DNA of 64,000 nucleotides from Hyunsoonleella flava (GTDB lineage Bacteria > Bacteroidota > Bacteroidia > Flavobacteriales > Flavobacteriaceae): the NCBI RefSeq assembly GCF_004310325.1, contig NZ_SIRT01000009.1, positions 1 through 64,000 on the forward strand, written 5' to 3'. Positions 19,029 to 26,400 of this stretch are shown here, one piece after another (within the stretch, counting starts at the first letter, position 1; the number at the start of each line of letters is the position of its first letter). Made by a program: the position numbers and the translations under genes. The notes under the pieces are model-generated. The model was not told the origin of the DNA. It made no database searches and saw only the letters and a program-made list of their open reading frames with translations.

Positions 19029-19062
19029 ACCCAGTTCCTCCCTAATGGGGGTAGGTGGGGCT
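19029..19062 (+). repeat. Dispersed repeat family B, copy 1 (CCTCCC...GGGGTAGGTGGGGCTT)
   Basis: Degenerate copy of the palindromic repeat seen better at 40744 and 49556. It lies upstream of the isomerase at 19080. An AGAAGG at 19066-19071, 8 bases before the ATG, is a likely Shine-Dalgarno sequence. Confidence 0.6.
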
Positions 19063-19079
19063 TATAGAAGGTATAAGAT

Positions 19080-20132
19080 ATGAAAACAATAAAAGGACCA
19101 GCAGTATTTTTAGCGCAGTTTGCAGGAAGTGAGGCACCATTCAATTCATTGGATGGTATGTGCAAATGGGCCGCGGATTTAGGTTATAAAGGCATACAAA
19201 TCCCAACTTGGGAAAGTAGCTTAATAGATATTGAAAAAGCTGCAGATAGTCAAACGTATTGCGATGAACTTAATGGAAAAGTAAATTCATATGGATTAGA
19301 AATTACTGAGCTGTCAACACATTTGCAAGGGCAGCTGGTAGCCGTAAATCCTGCGTATGATACCATGTTTGATGGGTTTGCACCAGAAACGGTACGGGGA
19401 AATCCAAAAGCGAGAACGGAATGGGCGATAGATTTTGTGAAAAAATCGGGCACTGCCAGTAGACGATTGGGGTTAAAATCCCATGCGTCGTTTTCAGGGG
19501 CATTAATGTGGCATACGGTTTATCCATGGCCGCAACGGCCTAACGGTTTGGTAGAAATGGGTTTTAAAGAATTGGCTAATCGCTGGTTACCAATTTTGAA
19601 TCATTTTGATGAAGAAGGTGTGGATGTGTGCTATGAAATTCATCCAGGAGAGGATTTACATGATGGCATTTCGTACGAACGTTTTTTAGAGGCCACAGGC
19701 AACCATGCTCGTGCCAATTTGTTGTATGATCCGAGTCATTTTGTATTGCAACAGTTAGACTATTTGTCTTTTATTGATATTTATCATGAGCGCATTAGGG
19801 CCTTTCATGTAAAGGATGCCGAATTTAACCCTACTGGAAGACAAGGTGTTTACGGTGGTTATGCAGATTGGAAAGATCGTGCTGGACGTTTTAGAAGTTT
19901 AGGCGATGGGCAGGTAGATTTTAGTGCTATTTTTTCTAAACTAACTAAATACGGTCTGGATTTATGGGCGGTTATGGAATGGGAATGTTGTATAAAATCT
20001 TCTGAGCAAGGCGCAAGGGAAGGCGCACCATTTATTCAAAAGCATATTATTGAAGCGGCCACTCGCAGTTTTGATGATTTTGCCGGTGGCGATATTGATG
20101 AAGATTATTTGAAAAGTGTTCTTGGGATATAA
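19080..20132 (+). CDS. Sugar phosphate isomerase/epimerase (cytoplasmic TIM barrel)
   Basis: Second AP-endonuclease-2-like barrel, 350 residues, without a signal peptide. Metal-site regions are recognisable: TELSTHLQGQLVAVNP, CYEIHPGEDLHDG, LYDPSHFVLQQLDY, FHVKDAEFNPTGRQG and the closing LWAVMEWECC. The pattern is that of proteins annotated as sugar isomerases in glycan clusters that also hold Gfo/Idh/MocA and DUF1080 genes. Probably acts on the imported 3-keto or epimerised sugar after the oxidoreductase. It overlaps no gene; the next start is 37 bases downstream. Confidence 0.82.
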   Translation: MKTIKGPAVFLAQFAGSEAPFNSLDGMCKWAADLGYKGIQIPTWESSLIDIEKAADSQTYCDELNGKVNSYGLEITELSTHLQGQLVAVNPAYDTMFDGFAPETVRGNPKARTEWAIDFVKKSGTASRRLGLKSHASFSGALMWHTVYPWPQRPNGLVEMGFKELANRWLPILNHFDEEGVDVCYEIHPGEDLHDGISYERFLEATGNHARANLLYDPSHFVLQQLDYLSFIDIYHERIRAFHVKDAEFNPTGRQGVYGGYADWKDRAGRFRSLGDGQVDFSAIFSKLTKYGLDLWAVMEWECCIKSSEQGAREGAPFIQKHIIEAATRSFDDFAGGDIDEDYLKSVLGI

Positions 20133-20169
20133 ATATTCAGACCTGACAGATCTTTTAAGTTATGATTTT

Positions 20170-20997
20170 ATGGTAAAGCGCATTTTATATTTGTTGTTAG
20201 TCTTATCAACTTTTTCATGTAATTATCTTTTAGAAGATAAGAGTCAAAAGGTGGCAAAAGAAAAGGCACTTCAAAGAATAGAAAAGGAAAAGGCTCTTGA
20301 AAAACAGAATGAGCCTACTAAACCAGAAGCAACTGAGTTTTATGAGCCTGTACCGCCCACAGTACATCCTTATGCGCAAGATGGTGTGCCAAGTGATGCT
20401 ATCGTGTTGTTTGATGGTAGTAATTTTGATGCATGGGAACACACTAAAGATGGTAGGCCTGTAGAATGGGTTTTGAATAATGATGGTTCTATGGCTGTTA
20501 AGGATAAATCTGGCGATATTAGAACAAAACAAAGTTTCGGGTCTGTTCAGCTTCATTTAGAGTGGAAATCGCCAGCAAAGGTGCAAGGAAAAGGGCAAAA
20601 CAGAGGGAATAGTGGTGTATTTTTACAAGGGCGATACGAAGTTCAGGTGTTGGATAATAATGATAATGATACTTATGTTAACGGTCAGGTAGGTTCTATT
20701 TATAAACAATCCGTGCCTCTAGCTAAGGCTTCTGTTCCATCAGGTAAATGGAATACTTACGATATCATTTACCACGCTCCAGAATTTGATGAACTAGGTA
20801 AAAAAATAAAATCGGCAACCATTACGGTATTACATAATGGTGTTTTAATTCAGGACCATTTTGAAATTGAGGGTACTACAGAATATATCGGTTGGCCTAA
20901 AAACAAGCCCCATGGGAAAGCACCTTTGCAACTTCAAGATCATGGTGATAATAGCCGTGTAAGTTATAGAAATATTTGGGTTAGAGCGTTAGACTGA
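20170..20997 (+). CDS. DUF1080 (3-keto-disaccharide hydrolase family) lipoprotein
   Basis: Second DUF1080 protein of the locus. The ATG at 20170 (MVKRILYLLLVLSTFSC, Cys17) is preferred because it opens the lipoprotein signal; an earlier in-frame ATG would put it out of place. Then comes a Lys/Glu-rich, probably helical spacer (about residues 25-50) and the DUF1080 domain with VLFDGSNFDAWEH, QNRGNSGVFLQGRYEVQVLD and a closing LQDHGDNSRVSYRNIWVR. The pair of DUF1080 genes differs in detail, so they may act on different anomers or substrates, or one may be a lyase and the other a hydrolase. Confidence 0.85.
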   Translation: MVKRILYLLLVLSTFSCNYLLEDKSQKVAKEKALQRIEKEKALEKQNEPTKPEATEFYEPVPPTVHPYAQDGVPSDAIVLFDGSNFDAWEHTKDGRPVEWVLNNDGSMAVKDKSGDIRTKQSFGSVQLHLEWKSPAKVQGKGQNRGNSGVFLQGRYEVQVLDNNDNDTYVNGQVGSIYKQSVPLAKASVPSGKWNTYDIIYHAPEFDELGKKIKSATITVLHNGVLIQDHFEIEGTTEYIGWPKNKPHGKAPLQLQDHGDNSRVSYRNIWVRALD

Positions 20998-21177
20998 TTC
21001 TTGAAAAACTAAACTACTCTGCTCGATTTACGATAGATTTCGTGCATTTTTTTTATAAAAACTTTTAATTCTTCAAATTTTTAAAATAAAACCTTCTAAA
21101 AATCGAGTTTTTCTCAATTTTTCTCAAAAACCACATCATTTTTAGGCGTTTATAAAATAATGTCTTAGTTTTACAAC
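20998..21177. promoter_or_regulatory. Upstream part of the arginine operon leader
   Basis: AT-rich, no gene seen. Contains CGTTTATAA (21147-21155), which is inverted relative to TTATAAACG (21270-21278) beyond the first leader peptide. A TGTCTTAG near 21160 is a poor -7 box candidate. Confidence 0.4.
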
Positions 21178-21249
21178 ATGGAAAATTTAAAAAATAAAAT
21201 ACGTTTTACTACTCCTGGTTTCCCCGCGTGCCGTCGCCGCCGCTTCTAA
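21178..21249 (+). CDS. Arginine leader peptide 1 (putative)
   Basis: ATG-initiated 23-codon frame in the gap before the arginine operon. It begins MENLKNKIRFTT and ends GFPACRRRRF then TAA. The four consecutive Arg codons are CGT CGC CGC CGC in an AT-rich leader, followed by one Phe codon and the stop. The position, length and run of cognate codons are those of a ribosome-stalling leader peptide. A 9-base inverted pair (21147-21155 with 21270-21278) flanks it. No Shine-Dalgarno is visible. Confidence 0.6.
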   Translation: MENLKNKIRFTTPGFPACRRRRF

Positions 21250-21363
21250 TACCCCAAAACGAAGTAAACTTATAAACGTCATTTTTAATTTTTCAAACAG
21301 TGTCCAAAAATTTAATCATAGCATTTCAAAATAAAGTTAATTCAGTAATTAATCCAATTACTA

Positions 21364-21396
21364 TGATGCGTCGTCGTTTCCCTCGTCGCCCGTAAG
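21364..21396 (+). CDS. Arginine leader peptide 2 (putative)
   Basis: Ten-codon frame MMRRRFPRRP followed by TAA, with five Arg codons (CGT CGT CGT, then CGT CGC) out of ten. The stop is 84 bases before the first gene of the operon. An in-frame TAA just upstream (21346-21348) rules out a longer form. The Arg-codon run contains TCGTCGTTT, which is complementary to AAACGACGA right before the next gene's ATG. Confidence 0.65.
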
Positions 21397-21478
21397 GGTA
21401 TATTATCTGTTTTTGAACTTAGGTGAGTCCGGTTCAGGTTTCAAAAAGAATAAATCAAAATTTAAATTAAAACGACGA
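21372..21478 (+). promoter_or_regulatory. Proposed arginine-sensing attenuator: Arg codons pair with the start region
   Basis: TCGTCGTTT (21372-21380) inside leader peptide 2 is a perfect 9-base complement of AAACGACGA (21470-21478), which ends 2 bases before the GNAT start codon. A second hairpin between them uses TTTTTGAA (21412-21419) and TTTCAAAAA (21449-21457). A ribosome stalled on the Arg codons would hide the first strand and free the start codon. The pairing is seen; the mechanism is inferred. Confidence 0.5.
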
Positions 21479-21480
21479 TA

Positions 21481-22107
21481 ATGAAGGTTGTAATAGCCGA
21501 CAAATCACATATTAAATACGCAGAAGCTATTTGCGAGACCATTGCCCAATCGGCTCAGGTTAGAGGTACTGGTATTGCAAAACGTACGCCAGAGTATATT
21601 TCATCTAAGATAGAGAACGGTAATGCTGTTATTGCTTTAGATGACGATACATTTGCAGGGTTTTGCTACATAGAAAAATGGGGCCATGGTAAATTTGTGG
21701 CCAATTCTGGATTAATTGTGCATCCCGACTATAGAGGACAGGGGCTTGCAAAAAAGATAAAGCACAAAATTTTTGAACATTCCAGAACTAAATTTCCTGA
21801 TGCAAAGGTGTTTAGTATCACTACAGGATTGGCAGTAATGAAAATGAATAGTGATTTGGGCTACAAACCCGTAACATTTTCAGAATTAACAGACGACCAA
21901 ACGTTCTGGGATGGTTGTCAAACCTGTCAAAACTACGATGTGCTAACGCGTACCAAAAGAAAAATGTGTCTATGTACGGGGATGCTTTACGACCCTAAAA
22001 AGGTCGGGAAGGATGACAACTCAGAGCCAAAACAGGTTAAGGAAAAAGCATTTAAAAGGTTAAAACGAATAAAACAAGCATTGTTTTTAAGAAAAGAAAA
22101 AAAATAG
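21481..22107 (+). CDS. GNAT acyltransferase, candidate glutamate N-acyltransferase
   Basis: GNAT-fold protein of 208 residues. The acyl-CoA loop is GLIVHPDYRGQGLAKKIKH (residues 78-96). A cysteine-rich stretch, CQTCQNYDVLTRTKRKMCLC near residue 140, could bind metal, and the C-terminus is strongly basic. It opens the arginine operon, 37 bases before argG. No argA or argJ is otherwise present in the window, so it most likely makes the N-acyl-glutamate that starts the pathway. Whether the acyl group is acetyl or succinyl is open (see argF'). Confidence 0.7.
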   Translation: MKVVIADKSHIKYAEAICETIAQSAQVRGTGIAKRTPEYISSKIENGNAVIALDDDTFAGFCYIEKWGHGKFVANSGLIVHPDYRGQGLAKKIKHKIFEHSRTKFPDAKVFSITTGLAVMKMNSDLGYKPVTFSELTDDQTFWDGCQTCQNYDVLTRTKRKMCLCTGMLYDPKKVGKDDNSEPKQVKEKAFKRLKRIKQALFLRKEKK

Positions 22108-22144
22108 ATTTCCGTCTTACGGAAAAGATAAAAATAATAATTCA

Positions 22145-23320
22145 ATGAAAAAATTAGTAATAGCATATAGTGGTGGATTAGATACATCGTATTGCGCGGT
22201 AAGCTTATCAAAAGATTATGATGTACATGCAGTAAGTGTAAATACAGGAGGGTTTACACAGGAAGAAATTAATTATATTGAAAGTAATGCTTATAAAATG
22301 GGTGTTTCTACATATAAAAATATTGATGCCGTAGCTACGTTTTACCAGAAAGTAGTAAAGTATCTGATTTTTGGTAATGTATTGAAGAATAACACATATC
22401 CATTGTCTGTAAGTGCCGAACGTATTATACAGGCCATTGAAATTATCGAGTACGCCAAAAGTATTGATGCAGAATATATTGCTCACGGAAGTACAGGTGC
22501 AGGAAATGACCAGGTACGATTTGATATGATTTTTCAAACATTGGCCCCAAACATTAAAATTATAACGCCAATTAGAGATCAAAAATTAACAAGACAAGAG
22601 GAGATTGATTATTTAAAATCTAAAGGTATTGAAGCGTCCTGGGAAAAATCGAAATACTCTATCAACAAAGGACTTTGGGGCACAAGTGTAGGAGGTGAAG
22701 AAACCCTTACTTCTGAAAAGGCTTTACCAAGCGACGCCTACCCATCGCAATTAGAAAAAGAAGGAGAAGAAAAAGTAACACTAACGTTTGATAAGGGCGA
22801 ATTTGTAGCATTAAATGGTGAAGCTAATACGCCTGAAGTTAATATTGAAAAGTTAAATGATATCGCTTCGGCATATGCCATAGGTAGAGATATACATGTG
22901 GGAGATACTATAGTAGGTATTAAAGGTCGTGTAGGTTTTGAAGCTGCAGCAGCTTTAATTACAGTAAAAGCGCATCACTTACTTGAGAAACACACATTAA
23001 CGAAATGGCAATTACAGCACAAGGAATATTTGTCTAGTTTTTACGGGATGCATTTGCACGAAGGACAATATTTGGATCCTGTAATGCGAAATATTGAAGC
23101 CTTTTTAGAAAGTAGTCAAGAGAAGGTATCAGGTGACGTGACGGTAACCTTGCAACCTTACCATTTCTCATTAGATGGTATCACATCTGAGCATGATTTG
23201 ATGAGTGCAAAGTTTGGTAGCTACGGTGAAGAAAACAAAGCTTGGACCGCCGATGACGCTAAAGGTTTTATCAAGATTTTGGGTAATCAGAACAAAATAT
23301 ATCAACAAGTAAATTCTTAA
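22145..23320 (+). CDS. argG: Argininosuccinate synthase
   Basis: Joins citrulline and aspartate using ATP. The PP-loop AYSGGLDTSYC is at residues 7-17. The 391-residue length fits the bacterial enzyme. Further conserved parts are EYIAHGSTGAGNDQVRFD (near 115) and YSINKGLWGTSVGGEE (near 175). It precedes argC by only 3 bases. Placing this penultimate pathway gene near the front of the operon is common in Bacteroidetes. Confidence 0.96.
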   Translation: MKKLVIAYSGGLDTSYCAVSLSKDYDVHAVSVNTGGFTQEEINYIESNAYKMGVSTYKNIDAVATFYQKVVKYLIFGNVLKNNTYPLSVSAERIIQAIEIIEYAKSIDAEYIAHGSTGAGNDQVRFDMIFQTLAPNIKIITPIRDQKLTRQEEIDYLKSKGIEASWEKSKYSINKGLWGTSVGGEETLTSEKALPSDAYPSQLEKEGEEKVTLTFDKGEFVALNGEANTPEVNIEKLNDIASAYAIGRDIHVGDTIVGIKGRVGFEAAAALITVKAHHLLEKHTLTKWQLQHKEYLSSFYGMHLHEGQYLDPVMRNIEAFLESSQEKVSGDVTVTLQPYHFSLDGITSEHDLMSAKFGSYGEENKAWTADDAKGFIKILGNQNKIYQQVNS

Positions 23321-23323
23321 AAA

Positions 23324-24301
23324 ATGATTAGTGTTGGAATAATAGGTGGTGCAGGCTATACCGCAGGAGAGTTAATCAGATTGTTGATTAACCATCCAGA
23401 AGCTAAGATTGATTTTGTGTTCAGTACATCAAATGCTGGAAACAACATTAGTAAGGTGCACCAAGATTTAGTAGGTAGTTTGGATTTGAAGTTTACAGAC
23501 ACTGTAAATCCTTATGTTGATGTATTGTTTTTATGCTTGGGCCATGGAAATTCGGTGAAGTTCTTGTCGGCAAATACCTTTTCTGAAAACACTAAAATTA
23601 TTGATTTAGGAAATGATTTTAGATTGGAAGCGGATAAAGATTTCGAGGGTAAAACTTTTGTGTATGGTTTGCCAGAATTAAATAAAACGGCTATTGTAAG
23701 TGCTAAGTATATTGCAAATCCAGGATGTTTTGCTACTGCTATTCAGTTGGGTTTATTGCCATTGGCGGATGCCGGTTTATTGAATAACGATGTACATATT
23801 AATGCGGTTACTGGTGCCACAGGGGCAGGAACATCATTATCAGCAACAACGCATTATACTTGGAGAGATAATAACTTTTCATACTATAAGCCATTTACAC
23901 ACCAGCATTTAGGAGAGATTCACCAATCGGTACAGCAATTACAAAACGGATTTGATTCAGAAATTTTGTTTATGCCAAATAGAGGTAATTTTTCCAGAGG
24001 AATTTTTGCAACGATTTATACAGATTTTGAAGGGTCAATAGACGAAGCTAAAGTAATGTATAGGTCGTTTTACAAAGATGCTGCCTTTACTTTTATTAGT
24101 GATGATAATTTACATTTAAAGCAAGCGGTGAACACCAATAAATGTTTGATACATTTACATGAACATAACGGTAAACTATTGATAACCAGTATAATTGATA
24201 ATTTATTAAAGGGTGCTTCTGGACAAGCAGTACAGAACATGAATTTAATGTTTGGATTGGAAGAAACAACAGGATTGGGGCTGAAAGCAACCTATTTTTA
24301 A
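23324..24301 (+). CDS. argC: N-acyl-gamma-glutamyl-phosphate reductase
   Basis: NADPH-dependent reduction of the acylglutamyl phosphate to the semialdehyde. The nucleotide fold VGIIGGAGYTAGELIRLLINHPE spans residues 4-26. The active-site cysteine lies in ANPGCFATAIQLGL near residue 131. At 325 residues it is of normal length. It is followed 9 bases later by repeat A copy 4, which separates it from proC in the same direction. Confidence 0.95.
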   Translation: MISVGIIGGAGYTAGELIRLLINHPEAKIDFVFSTSNAGNNISKVHQDLVGSLDLKFTDTVNPYVDVLFLCLGHGNSVKFLSANTFSENTKIIDLGNDFRLEADKDFEGKTFVYGLPELNKTAIVSAKYIANPGCFATAIQLGLLPLADAGLLNNDVHINAVTGATGAGTSLSATTHYTWRDNNFSYYKPFTHQHLGEIHQSVQQLQNGFDSEILFMPNRGNFSRGIFATIYTDFEGSIDEAKVMYRSFYKDAAFTFISDDNLHLKQAVNTNKCLIHLHEHNGKLLITSIIDNLLKGASGQAVQNMNLMFGLEETTGLGLKATYF

Positions 24302-24310
24302 GGAAAGAGT

Positions 24311-24402
24311 GGCGCGTTAGGGATTGCAGAGGAAAGCCCTCAGCCCGACGTAGGAGGTGCGAGGACTTGAAACGTAAAGCCCGACCCCTTGTGGGTAACG
24401 CC
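24311..24402 (+). repeat. Dispersed repeat family A, copy 4
   Basis: Compact 92-base copy inside the arginine-proline operon, beginning 9 bases after the argC stop. It lacks the long left tail of copies 1 and 3 and starts GGCGCGTTAGGGATTGCAG, ending GGGTAACGCC. It is almost identical to copies 3 and 8 in its core. Confidence 0.85.
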
Positions 24403-24431
24403 ATAAAAAAAGAATAAAAAAGTATTTAGAC

Positions 24432-25226
24432 ATGAAAATAGCCATAATTGGAACAGGGAATTTAGGGAGCTCGATTGCGAAGGGACTGATTAAAAACAAG
24501 TCGTTTACGTCGTTGTACCTGAGTGATAGAAATACATCGCAAGTGAATGCATTTGTAGATGAGGATTATGTGACGATTACAAATAGCAACGCGACTGCTG
24601 TAGAGCATAGTGATGTTGTGATTTTTGCGCTTCAGCCACGACATATTGAGGGTGTTTTGAAGGAGGTGGAGCCTTTAATTTCAGAGGATCATGTGGTGAT
24701 GTCGGTTGCTGCTGGATTTTCAATTTCTAAAATTGAAAGTATTATTGGTGATGAAAAACATATTATTCGTGTAATGCCCAATACAGCAATTTCGATTGGT
24801 AAATCCATGACCTGTTTATCGGCTAATGATGTGGGGCAATTAAAGATTGAATTGGCGAAAAGCATTTTTAATCAGTTAGGAACAACAATGGTGATTCCTG
24901 AGGAACAGATACAAGCGGCTACAGTAATTTGTGCGAGTGGAATTGCATTTTGGATGCGTTTGGTGCGTGCGACCACACAGGGTGCCATTCAACTTGGTTT
25001 TGAGGCTGAGGAAGCACATGAATTGGCGTTGCAAACCTGTTATGGTGCTGCCAGTTTATTGAAAGAATCAGGCAGACATCCAGAGGCAGAAATTGATAGA
25101 GTTACTACACCAAGTGGTTGTACTATTGAAGGTTTAAATGAAATGGAGCACCAGGGATTGAGTTCTGCCTTAATCAGAGGTATTAGTGCGTCGTTTGAAA
25201 AAATTAATCAAATTAAAAAGAGTTAG
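24432..25226 (+). CDS. proC: Pyrroline-5-carboxylate reductase
   Basis: Last step of proline synthesis. N-terminal IAIIGTGNLGSSIAKGL is the NADPH fold; conserved features include VIFALQPRHIEGVL, RVMPNTAISIGKSMT and the C-terminal RVTTPSGCTIEGLNEME. Length (264) is typical. Its presence with proA and proB means all three proline enzymes are embedded in the arginine operon. argD starts 2 bases after its stop, so the two genes are closely coupled. Confidence 0.95.
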   Translation: MKIAIIGTGNLGSSIAKGLIKNKSFTSLYLSDRNTSQVNAFVDEDYVTITNSNATAVEHSDVVIFALQPRHIEGVLKEVEPLISEDHVVMSVAAGFSISKIESIIGDEKHIIRVMPNTAISIGKSMTCLSANDVGQLKIELAKSIFNQLGTTMVIPEEQIQAATVICASGIAFWMRLVRATTQGAIQLGFEAEEAHELALQTCYGAASLLKESGRHPEAEIDRVTTPSGCTIEGLNEMEHQGLSSALIRGISASFEKINQIKKS

Positions 25227-25228
25227 TT

Positions 25229-26377
25229 ATGCCAATGTTTGATGTATATCCGTTATATGATGTTACGCCAGTTTCTGGAAAGGGTATTCATGTTTACGAT
25301 GATAAAGGAATGGAATACTTAGACCTTTATGGAGGACATGCAGTGATTTCCATTGGACATGCGCATCCTAATTATGTAGAGGCGGTTACAAAACAGGTGT
25401 CTGAACTCGGATTTTATTCTAATGCCATTCAGAATCCATTGCAACAGCAGTTAGCTAATAAAATTGAAGCATTGTCCGGTTGTAAAGATTACCAATTGTT
25501 TTTATGTAATTCTGGTGCTGAGGCAAATGAAAACGCCTTAAAATTAGCATCTTTTAAAACAGGAAAAAAACGTGTTGTAGCTTTTACAAATGGGTTCCAT
25601 GGACGTACGTCGGCAGCTGTAGCGGCAACCGATAACAAAAATATTATAGCACCGATAAATGCACAACAAGCCGTAACCATTTTGCCTTTAAATGACATTC
25701 AAGGTGTAAAAACTGAACTGGAAAAAGGTGATGTTTGTGCGCTGATTGTAGAGTTTATTCAAGGTGTAGGCGGTTTGGACCAAGGGAGTAAAGATTTCTT
25801 TGAGCAAGTTTTTGCCCTTTGTAAATTGAACAACACCATGTTTATTGCCGATGAGGTGCAATCCGGTTATGGACGCTCCGGTAAATTCTTTGCGTTTCAG
25901 CATTATAATGTAACGCCAGATATTGTGTCTATTGCAAAAGGTATGGGCAATGGGTTTCCGATTGGTGGAGTTCTAATTCATCCAGATATTGAGGCCAAAT
26001 ATGGGATGTTGGGCACCACATTTGGGGGTAACCATCTGGCTTGTGCCGCAGGTTTAGCGGTATTGAACACCATTGAAGAGGAGAACTTGATGGACAATGT
26101 AAATGCGATGTCTGATTATTTTATATCTAAAGCCAATACTATTTCTGAAATAAAAAATATTAAAGGAAGAGGTTTGATGTTAGGTTTGGAATTTGATTTT
26201 GAAGTGGGCGATTTACGTAAAGATTTAATTTACAATCATCATATTTTTACGGGAGGTGCTGCAAATAAGAAGTTGCTGAGAATTTTACCACCGTTAAATA
26301 TTGAAAAACAACATATTAACCAATTTTTTGAGGCATTGGAAACAGCTATAAAAAAAGTTGAGCAAACTGCTAACTGA
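25229..26377 (+). CDS. argD: Acyl-ornithine aminotransferase
   Basis: PLP-dependent class III aminotransferase of 382 residues that interconverts the acyl-glutamate semialdehyde and acyl-ornithine. The motif LFLCNSGAEANENALKLA is near residue 95, the aspartate in FIADEVQSGYGRSGK near 210 and the Schiff-base lysine in VSIAKGMGNGFPIGG near 238. It may also act on N-succinyl-ornithine; the family does both. It lies between proC and proA. Confidence 0.93.
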   Translation: MPMFDVYPLYDVTPVSGKGIHVYDDKGMEYLDLYGGHAVISIGHAHPNYVEAVTKQVSELGFYSNAIQNPLQQQLANKIEALSGCKDYQLFLCNSGAEANENALKLASFKTGKKRVVAFTNGFHGRTSAAVAATDNKNIIAPINAQQAVTILPLNDIQGVKTELEKGDVCALIVEFIQGVGGLDQGSKDFFEQVFALCKLNNTMFIADEVQSGYGRSGKFFAFQHYNVTPDIVSIAKGMGNGFPIGGVLIHPDIEAKYGMLGTTFGGNHLACAAGLAVLNTIEEENLMDNVNAMSDYFISKANTISEIKNIKGRGLMLGLEFDFEVGDLRKDLIYNHHIFTGGAANKKLLRILPPLNIEKQHINQFFEALETAIKKVEQTAN

Positions 26378-26400
26378 GACCGAGACTGAAAACTTATAAG

